Shown here in pieces: positions 7,780 to 15,509 of a stretch of DNA of 64,000 bases. The DNA lies in NCBI GenBank assembly GCA_017465565.1, contig JAFTWA010000018.1:1-64000 (forward strand). The letters run 5' to 3'. The stretch's first letter is position 1. Every line of letters begins with the position of its first letter. The DNA comes from Tyzzerella sp. (GTDB lineage Bacteria > Bacillota > Clostridia > Lachnospirales > Lachnospiraceae). Position numbers and translations under genes: made by a program. Under the pieces are notes generated by a model. The model had not been told where the DNA came from and made no database searches. It saw nothing but the letters and a program-made list of their open reading frames with translations.

Positions 7780-8445
7780 ATGAATGATATTACATTTAAT
7801 GAAAAAGAAGATGGATATAATATAGTGAGAAAATACGCCGAGAGTGATTATACTGTTCTTGCAAATCTGTATAAAAACATAGATAATTCGGCAACTTCTG
7901 AACTAATACAAAAATTTCATGAAGACGATCAGAATATTCCTGTTTGGAGTTTTATAGAAACGCTATCTTTTGGTAGGTTTATTGAATTATATAATTATTA
8001 TTACGGAATATATGGAGGAGCGTCATATTCATCATTTTTGGGAAGTATAAAATTTTTAAGAAATGCGGCTGCGCATAATACATGTTTATTGAATTCTATG
8101 CGAAGACCATATGGAATTAAGATAAACAAAAATAAACATATTATGGATTGTTTGGATAAATCAAAGAAGTTTACTACAAGTTTCAAAACCAAAATGGAAA
8201 ATCCAGTAATTCATGATTTCGTTGTATTACTATTTGTTTATTGCGATGTACTAAACACAAGTGCTAATAGATCCATGCGAGAGAAAGGAATGGAAGAAGT
8301 TCGTAAATTGTTTTTTGAAACGATGTTAAGAAAGCAAGAGTATTTTAAGAAAAATGATGTGCTTGTAGAGAATTACAAGTTTATTTGTCAAGTTATAAAT
8401 TACTTGGAAAATTGTAGAAATAAACAAATTTTAAAAAATAATTGA
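7780..8445 (+). pseudogene. 5'-truncated Abi family (AbiD/AbiF-like) gene
   Basis: The 221-residue frame matches the C-terminal two thirds of Abi_2-type abortive-infection proteins: IPVWSFIETLSFGRFIELYNYY, then SIKFLRNAAAHNTCLLNS with the conserved RNxxAHN core. Full-length relatives are usually about 300 residues or more and begin well before this region. Here the first ATG sits ten bases from the riboswitch promoter with no ribosome-binding site, so the N-terminal part and native promoter appear lost by deletion. The frame is otherwise intact, so decay is recent or the fragment is translated weakly. Any phage-defence role is doubtful. Confidence 0.6.
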
Positions 8446-8571
8446 CAGAAATAATAAAATAGGCATATAATATCATCAATGAACGAAAACTATATATGTT
8501 TTCAGCAGAAGCGGTGCCAGCATCAATTCTGTTTTGTTTTGACTAGAAGAACACGGTAGTGTTCTTTTTTT
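8442..8571 (+). ncRNA. Orphan small RNA transcription unit (unassigned)
   Basis: A strong promoter, TTGACA 8442-8447 and TATAAT 8466-8471 with an 18-base spacer, is followed only about 75 bases later by an intrinsic terminator (AAGAACAC/GTGTTCTT, loop GGTA, T run to 8571). The expected transcript of about 95 nt has no open frame. It can form GAAAAC/GTTTTC and CAGAA/TTCTG hairpins. It matches no RNA class I can name. It could be a free small RNA or a decayed leader. Confidence 0.55.
8547..8571 (+). terminator. Terminator of the orphan small RNA
   Basis: AAGAACAC and GTGTTCTT pair around GGTA, followed by seven T. Confidence 0.85.
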
Positions 8572-8609
8572 CATCTCTAAATTAATAAGAGAGAGATGAT
8601 TTTTAATAC

Positions 8610-8637
8610 TTGACAGAAATTTTTATCAGTGTAAAAT
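8610..8637 (+). promoter_or_regulatory. trpS leader promoter
   Basis: TTGACA 8610-8615 and TAAAAT 8632-8637 are separated by 16 bases, upstream of the T-box leader. Confidence 0.75.
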
Positions 8638-8659
8638 GTTAAGTAACTGAATATAAACC

Positions 8660-8890
8660 GTTGATTAAGAGTAGTAATTATAATAGAGAATTCCCAGAGA
8701 GTTGCCGATGGTGTGAAGGCAATATTCAAGTTATAATGAATGGACTTATGAGGGCAGCCCGAAAAGAAATGAGTAGGCGTTGACGGAATATCCTGGCCGT
8801 GACACAGGAAGCGCATGATGGTGCGTAGCTCATTAGGTGGCATACAGAATTTTACTTCTGTCCTTTGAGGGGCAGAAGTTTTTTTATTCC
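8660..8890 (+). promoter_or_regulatory. Trp-specific T-box leader
   Basis: The leader has a stem I region with TGG at 8741-8743 in the ATGAATGGAC specifier position, the codon for tryptophan. The T-box region is TTAGGTGGCATAC and is followed by a terminator. In T-boxes the base after TGG pairs with the tRNA discriminator; here it is C, which fits the G discriminator of tRNA-Trp. Uncharged tRNA-Trp should therefore antiterminate trpS transcription. Confidence 0.9.
8854..8886 (+). terminator. T-box regulated terminator before trpS
   Basis: ACTTCTGTCCT pairs with GGGGCAGAAGT (with G-U pairs) around TTGA and runs into a T tract. Its 5' half is expected to compete with the antiterminator. Confidence 0.88.
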
Positions 8891-8935
8891 TTATGAAACA
8901 CGCAGAGCGCATTATTTTTAAGGAGGAAATTATAG

Positions 8936-9994
8936 ATGGAAAAAATTATTTTAACAGGTGACAGACCAACAGGACAGCTTCACGTGGGACATTATGTGGG
9001 TTCCCTCAGAAGACGTGTAGAGTTACAGAACTCAGGAGAATACGATAAGATTTTTATTATGACTGCAGATGCTCAGGCTTTGACAGACAATTTTGATAAT
9101 CCAGACAAGATTCGCAAGAATATCATGGAGGTTGCACTTGATTACTTGTCAGTAGGATTAGACCCAGCGAAATCGACTTTATTTATTCAATCTCAGATTC
9201 CTGAACTCACGGAGCTGACATTCTATTACATGAATCTTGTTACAGTATCAAGACTACAGAGAAATCCAACTGTGAAATCAGAAATTCAGATGAGAAATTT
9301 CGAAGCAAGTATTCCGGTAGGATTCTTGTGTTATCCAATCAGCCAGGCTGCAGATATTACTGCGTTTAAGGCGACTACTGTTCCAGTTGGAGACGACCAG
9401 CTTCCAATGATTGAACAGACAAGAGAAATTGTTCGTAAATTTAATTCTGTATATGATGAAGTTTTGGTAGAGCCAGACGCGCTTCTTCCAGAAAATGCAG
9501 CTTGTATGAGACTTCCAGGTATTGATGGAAAAGCAAAAATGAGTAAATCTCTTGGCAACTGTATCTATTTGGCAGACGATCCAAAGGAAGTTGAAAAGAA
9601 GATTATGAGTATGTACACAGACCCACTTCATATTCAGGTATCAGATCCTGGACATGTGGAAGGAAATGCAGTATTTACTTACTTAGATGCATTCTGCAAA
9701 CCAGAGCATTTCGAAAGATATTTGCCAGACTATGCAAACCTTGATGAACTGAAAGCTCACTATACAAGAGGTGGTCTTGGTGACGTGAAGATTAAGAGAT
9801 TCCTTAACAAGGTTATGCAGGAAGAATTAGAGCCAATCCGTGCAAGAAGAAAAGAGTATGAAAAGGATATGGCAGCAGTTTATGAAATACTGAAGGCGGG
9901 AAGTGAAACTGCAAGAGCAGCAGCAGCACAGACGCTTGATGAAGTAAAGAAAGCCATGAAGATTGATTACTTCAATGGACAGAGTTTAATTTAG
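8936..9994 (+). CDS. trpS: Tryptophanyl-tRNA synthetase
   Basis: This cytosolic class I enzyme charges tRNA-Trp with tryptophan using ATP. The 352-residue protein shows the HIGH-type motif TGQLHVGH (residues 12-19) and KMSKS (201-205), with [16 protein letters not shown] in the conserved mid-region. Length is typical of the bacterial enzyme. AAGGAGG lies seven bases before the start. It is a single-gene unit controlled by the Trp T-box just upstream and closed by the GC-rich terminator at 10018, one of three dispersed copies of that hairpin in this window. Confidence 0.97.
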   Translation: MEKIILTGDRPTGQLHVGHYVGSLRRRVELQNSGEYDKIFIMTADAQALTDNFDNPDKIRKNIMEVALDYLSVGLDPAKSTLFIQSQIPELTELTFYYMNLVTVSRLQRNPTVKSEIQMRNFEASIPVGFLCYPISQAADITAFKATTVPVGDDQLPMIEQTREIVRKFNSVYDEVLVEPDALLPENAACMRLPGIDGKAKMSKSLGNCIYLADDPKEVEKKIMSMYTDPLHIQVSDPGHVEGNAVFTYLDAFCKPEHFERYLPDYANLDELKAHYTRGGLGDVKIKRFLNKVMQEELEPIRARRKEYEKDMAAVYEILKAGSETARAAAAQTLDEVKKAMKIDYFNGQSLI

Positions 9995-10073
9995 AAATCC
10001 ATATAGAAAAAAATTAGGCTCTCAGGCCCCGCTTATCTGCAAATCGCGGGGGCTTGAGAGCTTGCTTTTTGTG
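9995..10073 (+). repeat. Dispersed hairpin repeat, copy A (trpS terminator)
   Basis: Starts AAATCCATATAGAAA and continues AATTAGGCTCTCAGGCCCCGC. The stem GCTCTCAGGCCCCGC (10018-10032) pairs with the segment ending at 10061, then TTGCTTTTT. The same module recurs at 26706 and 28136. This copy carries only the first part of the longer repeat. Confidence 0.8.
10018..10071. terminator. Terminator after trpS
   Basis: Strong GC-rich stem (GCTCTC...GAGAGC outer pairs, GGCCCCGC/GCGGGGGC inner) followed by TTGCTTTTT. Confidence 0.88.
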
Positions 10074-10086
10074 TAAGTTATCATCT

Positions 10087-10983
10087 TCACATCTCCGAGG
10101 AATCTTTGAAAAGATTGCTTCTTGACTTTCTATACTCACTTGGGGTCATATTTGTCTTTTTCTTAAAAATATTACAATAATAATGTTCATCTGCAAATCC
10201 AAGGTGATTTGATATGGATTTGATAGAGTGGTTTGTATTTTGCAAAAGCATTTTTGAAAATGCAATTTTACGGTCCAACAGGTATGCATGTGGTGTTTTG
10301 CCGTAATGTTTTTTAAACTCTCGAATAAGTTTTGAGCGAGAGATAAAGAGCTTATTGCAGATTTCGTCAATGGAAATCGAAGAGTCGATTGCTCTGTCTA
10401 GTTCTGACAGTATTTGTTGGGCAATTACGGAACCTTCTACTTTAATTGGTTTTTTCTCTGCCAGCTTCATGAAAATAGAGAACAAGTATGTACTTGCTTG
10501 TCTATAAATCTGGTCATTATAGAGAGAAATCTCTTCCAATTTAAACACATTCTCCATCTCATCAGAGATGTCTGTGTCATGAAACACATAAGTCTGCTTT
10601 AAATCATATTCATTAAAAATATTAAAGAACAGGTCACTTTTAAAATTAATCCAATATTTTTTGAAAGGTTCATCCTTATCCGCATAATACTCATGGGATG
10701 AGCCTGGTTCTAGCAAATAAACATCGTTTGCATTCAGGGTAAATTCTTTCCCATCTACTTTTAAGTACCCTTTCCCAGAAACAATATATTCTAGAATAAA
10801 ATACCTAGAGCTGGTTCTTTGAATATGATAGTTTGGGTTCGGAAAAGTAATGCCAAAGCTTTCAATAGTTAAAGGAACATTTCCCTGACTATAGTATATA
10901 TAAGTCAATACTTCATTTTCTAATCCGGTAAAACCGGAAACGTCTTTTTTTCTAATGTGGTCGAATGTTATATATTTATCCAT
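10087..10983 (-). CDS. AraC family transcriptional regulator of the GH43 operon
   Basis: The 298-residue protein has a cupin-type effector domain (about 50-160, with GKGYLKVDGKEFTL and LLEPGSSHEYY) and an AraC double HTH at about 195-290 (IDEICNKLFISRSKLIREFK and SNHLGFADEHYYCNIFKKK). It is divergent from the GH43 transport and hydrolysis operon across 196 bases that contain repeated GA(A/G)ATTTT(A/T)CCTCAC sites, so it most likely activates that operon on sensing an arabinose- or xylose-type oligosaccharide. One copy of the repeat overlaps its own leader, hinting at autoregulation. Confidence 0.87.
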   Translation of the reverse strand: MDKYITFDHIRKKDVSGFTGLENEVLTYIYYSQGNVPLTIESFGITFPNPNYHIQRTSSRYFILEYIVSGKGYLKVDGKEFTLNANDVYLLEPGSSHEYYADKDEPFKKYWINFKSDLFFNIFNEYDLKQTYVFHDTDISDEMENVFKLEEISLYNDQIYRQASTYLFSIFMKLAEKKPIKVEGSVIAQQILSELDRAIDSSISIDEICNKLFISRSKLIREFKKHYGKTPHAYLLDRKIAFSKMLLQNTNHSIKSISNHLGFADEHYYCNIFKKKTNMTPSEYRKSRSNLFKDSSEM

Positions 10984-10986
10984 AGT

Positions 10987-11100
10987 GAAATTTTACCTCA
11001 CCTCAAAATTAGAGTATAAAACGTATTTTGTCAAGATAAAAAACTCACTTTTGGCAAAAAATTCCACTAAATTATAAATTTAATTGAGATTTTTCCTCAC
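10987..11100. promoter_or_regulatory. Candidate AraC operator pair
   Basis: GAAATTTTACCTCAC (10987-11001) and GAGATTTTTCCTCAC (11086-11100) are direct repeats with 13 of 15 bases identical. They lie in the divergent region between the regulator and the GH43 operon. The spacing of 99 bases would allow looping. AraC proteins usually bind direct repeats. Confidence 0.45.
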
Positions 11101-11179
11101 TTATATGACACATTTATATATTGTTTTATGGAGAGGAGATTGTATAAAATAAAAGAAAATGGTATTAGAAGGAGGATTT

Positions 11180-12076
11180 ATGCTGATTAGAACAAATGTT
11201 ACGGATATCGGTGATCCGTTTGTGATTAATAATGGGAAACAATATTATATGTATGCTACGAGTTTTGATGTGGATGGGTTTAAGGTTTGGAAGTCGGATG
11301 ACTTAAAAAACTGGGAGTGTCTGGGAGTATGTCTTGACCTTAGCGACTCATGGACTTGCCAGGACTATTGGGCTCCTGAAGTAATCTATCACAATGATAA
11401 ATATGTAATGCACTACACAGCTAGACGAAAGAGTGATAAGTCTTTAAGGCTTGGCGTGGCAGTGAGTGAAAGGCCAGAAGGACCGTTTGTAGATGTGCAT
11501 CAAGGACCAATGTTTGATTTTGGGTACGCTTCCATCGATGGACATGTTTTTGTTGATGATGATGGAAGGGCTTATTTCTATTATTCAAAGGACTGTTCGG
11601 AAAATTATGTGGAAGGCATGGGACGTATTTCGGAAGTGTGCGTGTGCGAGATGAGCAGTGACCTGCTAACGCTTGTGGGCGAGCCGGTGACGTTATTTGG
11701 ACCGAGCATGGACTACGATTCTATACAGGTGGGAGACCAGATGTGGAACGAAGCCCCTTATGTATTAAAGCAGGATGGAGTTTACTATCTTACATATTCG
11801 GCGAACTGTTATGCCACAAATGATTACTGTATTTGTCTGGCGAAAGCAAAGCAGCCGATGGGACCTTTCGTGAAGTATGACAGACCAATCATGACCTGCA
11901 AGGATGCGGCGGAAGATTTTGCCGGACCGGGGCACAACGCATTTTTCAGAGATAAGGATGGAGGACTGATGGCTTCCTTCCATATTCAAACGTTTCCGGA
12001 TGCACCGTCACCGAACCGTAAGGCTTGCATTTGTAATGCGGAAATCAAAAATGGAACTATTGTGTTTGAAGTATAA
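11180..12076 (+). CDS. GH43 family glycosidase (intracellular beta-xylosidase or alpha-L-arabinofuranosidase type)
   Basis: A 298-residue five-bladed propeller glycosidase. It carries the GH43 triad: catalytic base Asp12 in IGDPFV, pKa-modulating Asp120 in SIDGHVF, and general acid Glu191 in WNEAPYV. It lacks a signal peptide, so it should act on imported arabino- or xylo-oligosaccharides. An open frame starts at 11159, but ATG 11180 has AAGGAGG five bases upstream and gives the normal N-terminus. First gene of an operon with an ABC importer and two exported hydrolases. GH43 covers several specificities that sequence reading alone cannot separate. Confidence 0.88.
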   Translation: MLIRTNVTDIGDPFVINNGKQYYMYATSFDVDGFKVWKSDDLKNWECLGVCLDLSDSWTCQDYWAPEVIYHNDKYVMHYTARRKSDKSLRLGVAVSERPEGPFVDVHQGPMFDFGYASIDGHVFVDDDGRAYFYYSKDCSENYVEGMGRISEVCVCEMSSDLLTLVGEPVTLFGPSMDYDSIQVGDQMWNEAPYVLKQDGVYYLTYSANCYATNDYCICLAKAKQPMGPFVKYDRPIMTCKDAAEDFAGPGHNAFFRDKDGGLMASFHIQTFPDAPSPNRKACICNAEIKNGTIVFEV

Positions 12077-12090
12077 CAAGGAGGAAGAGT

Positions 12091-13767
12091 ATGAAAAAGA
12101 AAAGTTTAATGGCACTAGGGCTGGCACTGCTCTTAGGACTGACCGCTTGTGGAGGAAGTACGGGCAGCACTGGAAAGCCTAAGAATGACACCGTGACCCT
12201 TCAGTTCTGGGGATGGGGAGACGATGTGGAAGCATCTGTTTTCCAGGAAATCACGGACCAGTTTAACGAGACAGTAGGAAAAGAGAAAAATATTACTGTG
12301 AAATACGTGCAGAAAGCGTCGTCTTCTTATTCCAGTGATACGGCGCTGGCGCTTTCGGGAAACCACACGCCGGACATTGTGTACGTGGAGGATAAATATG
12401 TGAAATCCTGGGCGGACGCAGGTTATTTGGCGCAGTTGGATTCGGGAGAATTCTCGGGATTTGATTTCACCAATGAAAATGGAGAGATGTGGGAAAGCGG
12501 AATCTCAAGATATCGTTTTGACTCAGAAACTGCAACTTCGGATGAGGATGCATCACTGTGGGCACTGCCAAAAGATATCGGTCCGACGGTTCTGTATTAC
12601 AATTCTTCTTATTTAAAGGAATTAGGAATCACGGAAATTTCGGTTGCAGAAGAGGAACTTGACGCCTACAACACGGCAAATGGAACCAGCTATCTGGCGA
12701 AGGGTTATGATGCGGACGCAAGAGTATTTAACAATCGCATTGCCATGGCATGGGACGAGGTTGTGGAGCTGGCGAAAGAGATGCAAAAAATCGATGGATG
12801 TGACTATGGGTACTATAACGAGTGGTGGTATGCATATGGCTGGTCAGTAGGCGGCGACGTAGTTGAGTACATGGATGAAGGATATTACAAGTTCACTTTA
12901 AATGATAAGAGTGCAAATTATATCGTGAAGGACGATGTAGAGTCTGTGGAAATCAATGGAACTACTTACAAAGCAGGCGAACTCATTTCCTATACGGACA
13001 AGGCAGCACTGAAAGATACAGATAAGCAAAATCTCAATGAACTTCCTAGTATGTATGATGCTTTCCTTGAATTTGTTGCACTGACAGCAAAAGAAGGAAG
13101 CGTTGTTGGAACAATGTCGGACGGCACAGACAAGCTCGGATATGGTGTTTCCATGGGAGCAAATTCTCTCGGAACTGCAGACGCAGAGGATTACTTTATT
13201 TCAGGTAAATTCGGCATGTTTGTGGACGGCAGATGGGAAGTGCCTACATTAAGAGAGAATATGTCGGAATCAGACAAATGGGGTGCTGGTTCTTGGAATG
13301 TAGCGCCATTGCCAGTTTATAAAGAATACGATGCAAGTGGAAATGTAACAGTTCACGGCGTGGCAGCAGGCCATTCAGGTTCTGTAGGTCTGGCGATTGC
13401 AGATGGTTCAGAAAATAAGGAAGCAGCATTTGAATTTTTAAAATTTGTAGCTGGCGAAGAAGGGCAGAAGGCACAGTCGCTTGCAGGATTTGCTATTCCA
13501 AATCAGACAGCACTTTCTAACGACGAAGAGATTTTCTTGCAGACATCACAGGATCCAGCCAATGCGATTGTCTTTGTGGAGGCAGCAGCAGTTCAGCGTC
13601 CAGGTGACTGGTGGAGCCTCACGGACTCTTCATGGATTGACGACTGGGCAAACTATCTGAACTACACCGTCAGAGAGAACAAGGCGACGGTAAACGAGAT
13701 GTTTGACAAGTACTACGATGCAACGCAGGAGAAATTATATAAATATACGGGGTATTCGAATGAATAA
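12091..13767 (+). CDS. ABC transporter sugar-binding lipoprotein
   Basis: The 558-residue protein begins with a lipoprotein signal (LLLGLTACGG, lipid-modified Cys20) followed by a family 1-type extracellular solute-binding fold: TLQFWGWGDDVEASVFQEI at the start, TPDIVYVED, and later GKFGMFVDGRWEVP. It would capture an oligosaccharide outside the membrane and deliver it to the two permeases encoded next. At over 550 residues it is longer than typical sugar binders, with an insertion near residues 190-330. AAGGAGG precedes the start. It overlaps the next gene by eight bases, indicating translational coupling. Confidence 0.9.
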   Translation: MKKKSLMALGLALLLGLTACGGSTGSTGKPKNDTVTLQFWGWGDDVEASVFQEITDQFNETVGKEKNITVKYVQKASSSYSSDTALALSGNHTPDIVYVEDKYVKSWADAGYLAQLDSGEFSGFDFTNENGEMWESGISRYRFDSETATSDEDASLWALPKDIGPTVLYYNSSYLKELGITEISVAEEELDAYNTANGTSYLAKGYDADARVFNNRIAMAWDEVVELAKEMQKIDGCDYGYYNEWWYAYGWSVGGDVVEYMDEGYYKFTLNDKSANYIVKDDVESVEINGTTYKAGELISYTDKAALKDTDKQNLNELPSMYDAFLEFVALTAKEGSVVGTMSDGTDKLGYGVSMGANSLGTADAEDYFISGKFGMFVDGRWEVPTLRENMSESDKWGAGSWNVAPLPVYKEYDASGNVTVHGVAAGHSGSVGLAIADGSENKEAAFEFLKFVAGEEGQKAQSLAGFAIPNQTALSNDEEIFLQTSQDPANAIVFVEAAAVQRPGDWWSLTDSSWIDDWANYLNYTVRENKATVNEMFDKYYDATQEKLYKYTGYSNE

Positions 13768-14662
13768 GAAGAAGATAAAGAAAGAAGAAGTGCAGGGAAT
13801 TCTGTTTGCAAACATTCCGCTGTTGGGATTCGTTATCTTTGGATTAATTCCCCTGATTTTATCGGTTTACCTTTCTTTTCACACCTTCAAAGGCTTGCGT
13901 TTAAACAGCGCAGTCTTTGTGGGATTTGAAAATTTTAAGACCATATTGCAGGATGAATTGTTCTACAAGGCTTTGGGCAACACAGGATACGTTCTGCTTT
14001 CCTGTGTGGTCTCGCTGATTCTATCTCTGATTATCAGTGGATTAATTGCAACGGACGTAAAGGGAGCCAAAGGATTCAAAGCAGTATATTTTGTTCCATA
14101 TGTGTGCTCCATGGTAGCAATCACCTTTATGTGGAAATGGATTTACGATTACAACTACGGAGTTTTGAACTCCACGTTAATAGAATGGGGCTGGATTAGC
14201 GAGCCAATTGACTGGCTTGGTTCCGCAGATTTTTACAGAGCGGCCATGTTTGTGTTGCTGGTGTGGAGTTCCATGGGCTTTAATATTATTTTGCTGACGG
14301 CAGCTCTCATCAATGTACCGAGAGACTTGTACGAGGCAGCATCTATCGACGGGGCGAGCGGGCTGAAACAATTTTTCAAAATTACCATTCCGCTGATTTC
14401 GCCGACCATGTTCTATCTGCTGATTATGGGACTCATCAATTCCCTGCAGGAATTCACGCGGTTCCAAGTTATGACGCCGGATGGAGGACCGGATTATCAG
14501 GGACTCACGGTAGTATTTTATCTGTATAAGAAGCTGTTCAACGCTTCCGGAGGTTCCGATTTGGGCGTAGCCACAGCGGTCGGCTGGATTATTGCAGTGC
14601 TGATTAGTGCGGTAACCTTTGTGAACTTCAAATTGCAGAGGAAGTGGGTGAATTATGATTAA
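13760..14662 (+). CDS. ABC sugar transporter permease (MalF/UgpA type)
   Basis: The 300-residue protein has six predicted membrane segments and the EAA loop EAASIDGASGLKQFFKITIP, which contacts the ATPase. It forms a heterodimer with the next gene product. The frame is open from 13703, but ATG 13760 overlaps the upstream stop (ATGAATAA) and starts the normal N-terminus MNKKKIKKEEVQG. The stop again overlaps the next start. No ATPase gene lies in the operon, so a shared MsmX-like ATPase encoded elsewhere is expected, as is common in Firmicutes. Confidence 0.92.
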   Translation: MNKKKIKKEEVQGILFANIPLLGFVIFGLIPLILSVYLSFHTFKGLRLNSAVFVGFENFKTILQDELFYKALGNTGYVLLSCVVSLILSLIISGLIATDVKGAKGFKAVYFVPYVCSMVAITFMWKWIYDYNYGVLNSTLIEWGWISEPIDWLGSADFYRAAMFVLLVWSSMGFNIILLTAALINVPRDLYEAASIDGASGLKQFFKITIPLISPTMFYLLIMGLINSLQEFTRFQVMTPDGGPDYQGLTVVFYLYKKLFNASGGSDLGVATAVGWIIAVLISAVTFVNFKLQRKWVNYD

Positions 14663-15509
14663 AAAAAATAAAAAGACAATCATCCGCAAGGGGCTGATTT
14701 ATTTTGGATTAATCCTATATGCACTTTTTGTACTATTTCCTTTTGCGATTATGCTGATATCTTCTTTCAAACACAAAGAAGAGACGATAGGAGCATTTAC
14801 CTGGCTTCCGCAATTGGGAGTAACGATTCGTGGTTACCTGAATGCCTTTGAAAAGGTCGCATCCTCCACCTCAATTGTGGAAGGCTTCTTTAACACCTTG
14901 TGGATTATCATCCCGCCGACGATTATCGGGCTTTTGGTGTCTTCACTCTCGGCGTATGCTTTTGCAAAAATGCGTTTCAGAGGGAAGAATGTGATGTTTG
15001 GACTTCTCATTGCGACGATGATGGTTCCGGGGATTGTGACACTGGTTCCTTCCTATATTATATGGGACTACTTGGGAGTGACCGTAAATGCGCCATTTCT
15101 TCCGCTCATGATTCCGGGAATGTTTGGCGCGGCGGCCTGTGTATTTTTCATGAGACAGGCATTTTATGCCATTCCAGATTCCATTATAGAGGCAGCAAAA
15201 ATCGACGGACTTGGTCCATTCCAATGCTTTGTCCGCATTGTGCTGCCACTTTCTAAGCCGGCACTTCTGGCACAGGGAATCCTGGGATTTGTAGGCGGAT
15301 ACAATGACTATTTTGGACCACTTATTTATTTAAAGTCAGATTATCAGACACTGCAGATTGCAGTTTCGGTATTCTCTGATCGGTATTCGGGAGACTGGCC
15401 AAGTATTTTGGCGGCAAACGTAATTGCAATTATTCCGACCGTTTTAATCTATATATTTGCACAGAAATATTTTATTGAAGGTATTACTGCGGGAGGTGAA
15501 AAGGGTTAA
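14655..15509 (+). CDS. ABC sugar transporter permease (MalG/UgpE type)
   Basis: A 284-residue inner-membrane permease with six hydrophobic segments and the EAA loop EAAKIDGLGPFQCFVRIVLP. It starts inside the preceding permease gene (eight-base overlap) and its TAA shares an A with the ATG of the next gene, so translation of the transporter and the following GH43 ectoenzyme is tightly coupled. Partner of the permease at 13760. Confidence 0.92.
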   Translation: MIKKNKKTIIRKGLIYFGLILYALFVLFPFAIMLISSFKHKEETIGAFTWLPQLGVTIRGYLNAFEKVASSTSIVEGFFNTLWIIIPPTIIGLLVSSLSAYAFAKMRFRGKNVMFGLLIATMMVPGIVTLVPSYIIWDYLGVTVNAPFLPLMIPGMFGAAACVFFMRQAFYAIPDSIIEAAKIDGLGPFQCFVRIVLPLSKPALLAQGILGFVGGYNDYFGPLIYLKSDYQTLQIAVSVFSDRYSGDWPSILAANVIAIIPTVLIYIFAQKYFIEGITAGGEKG

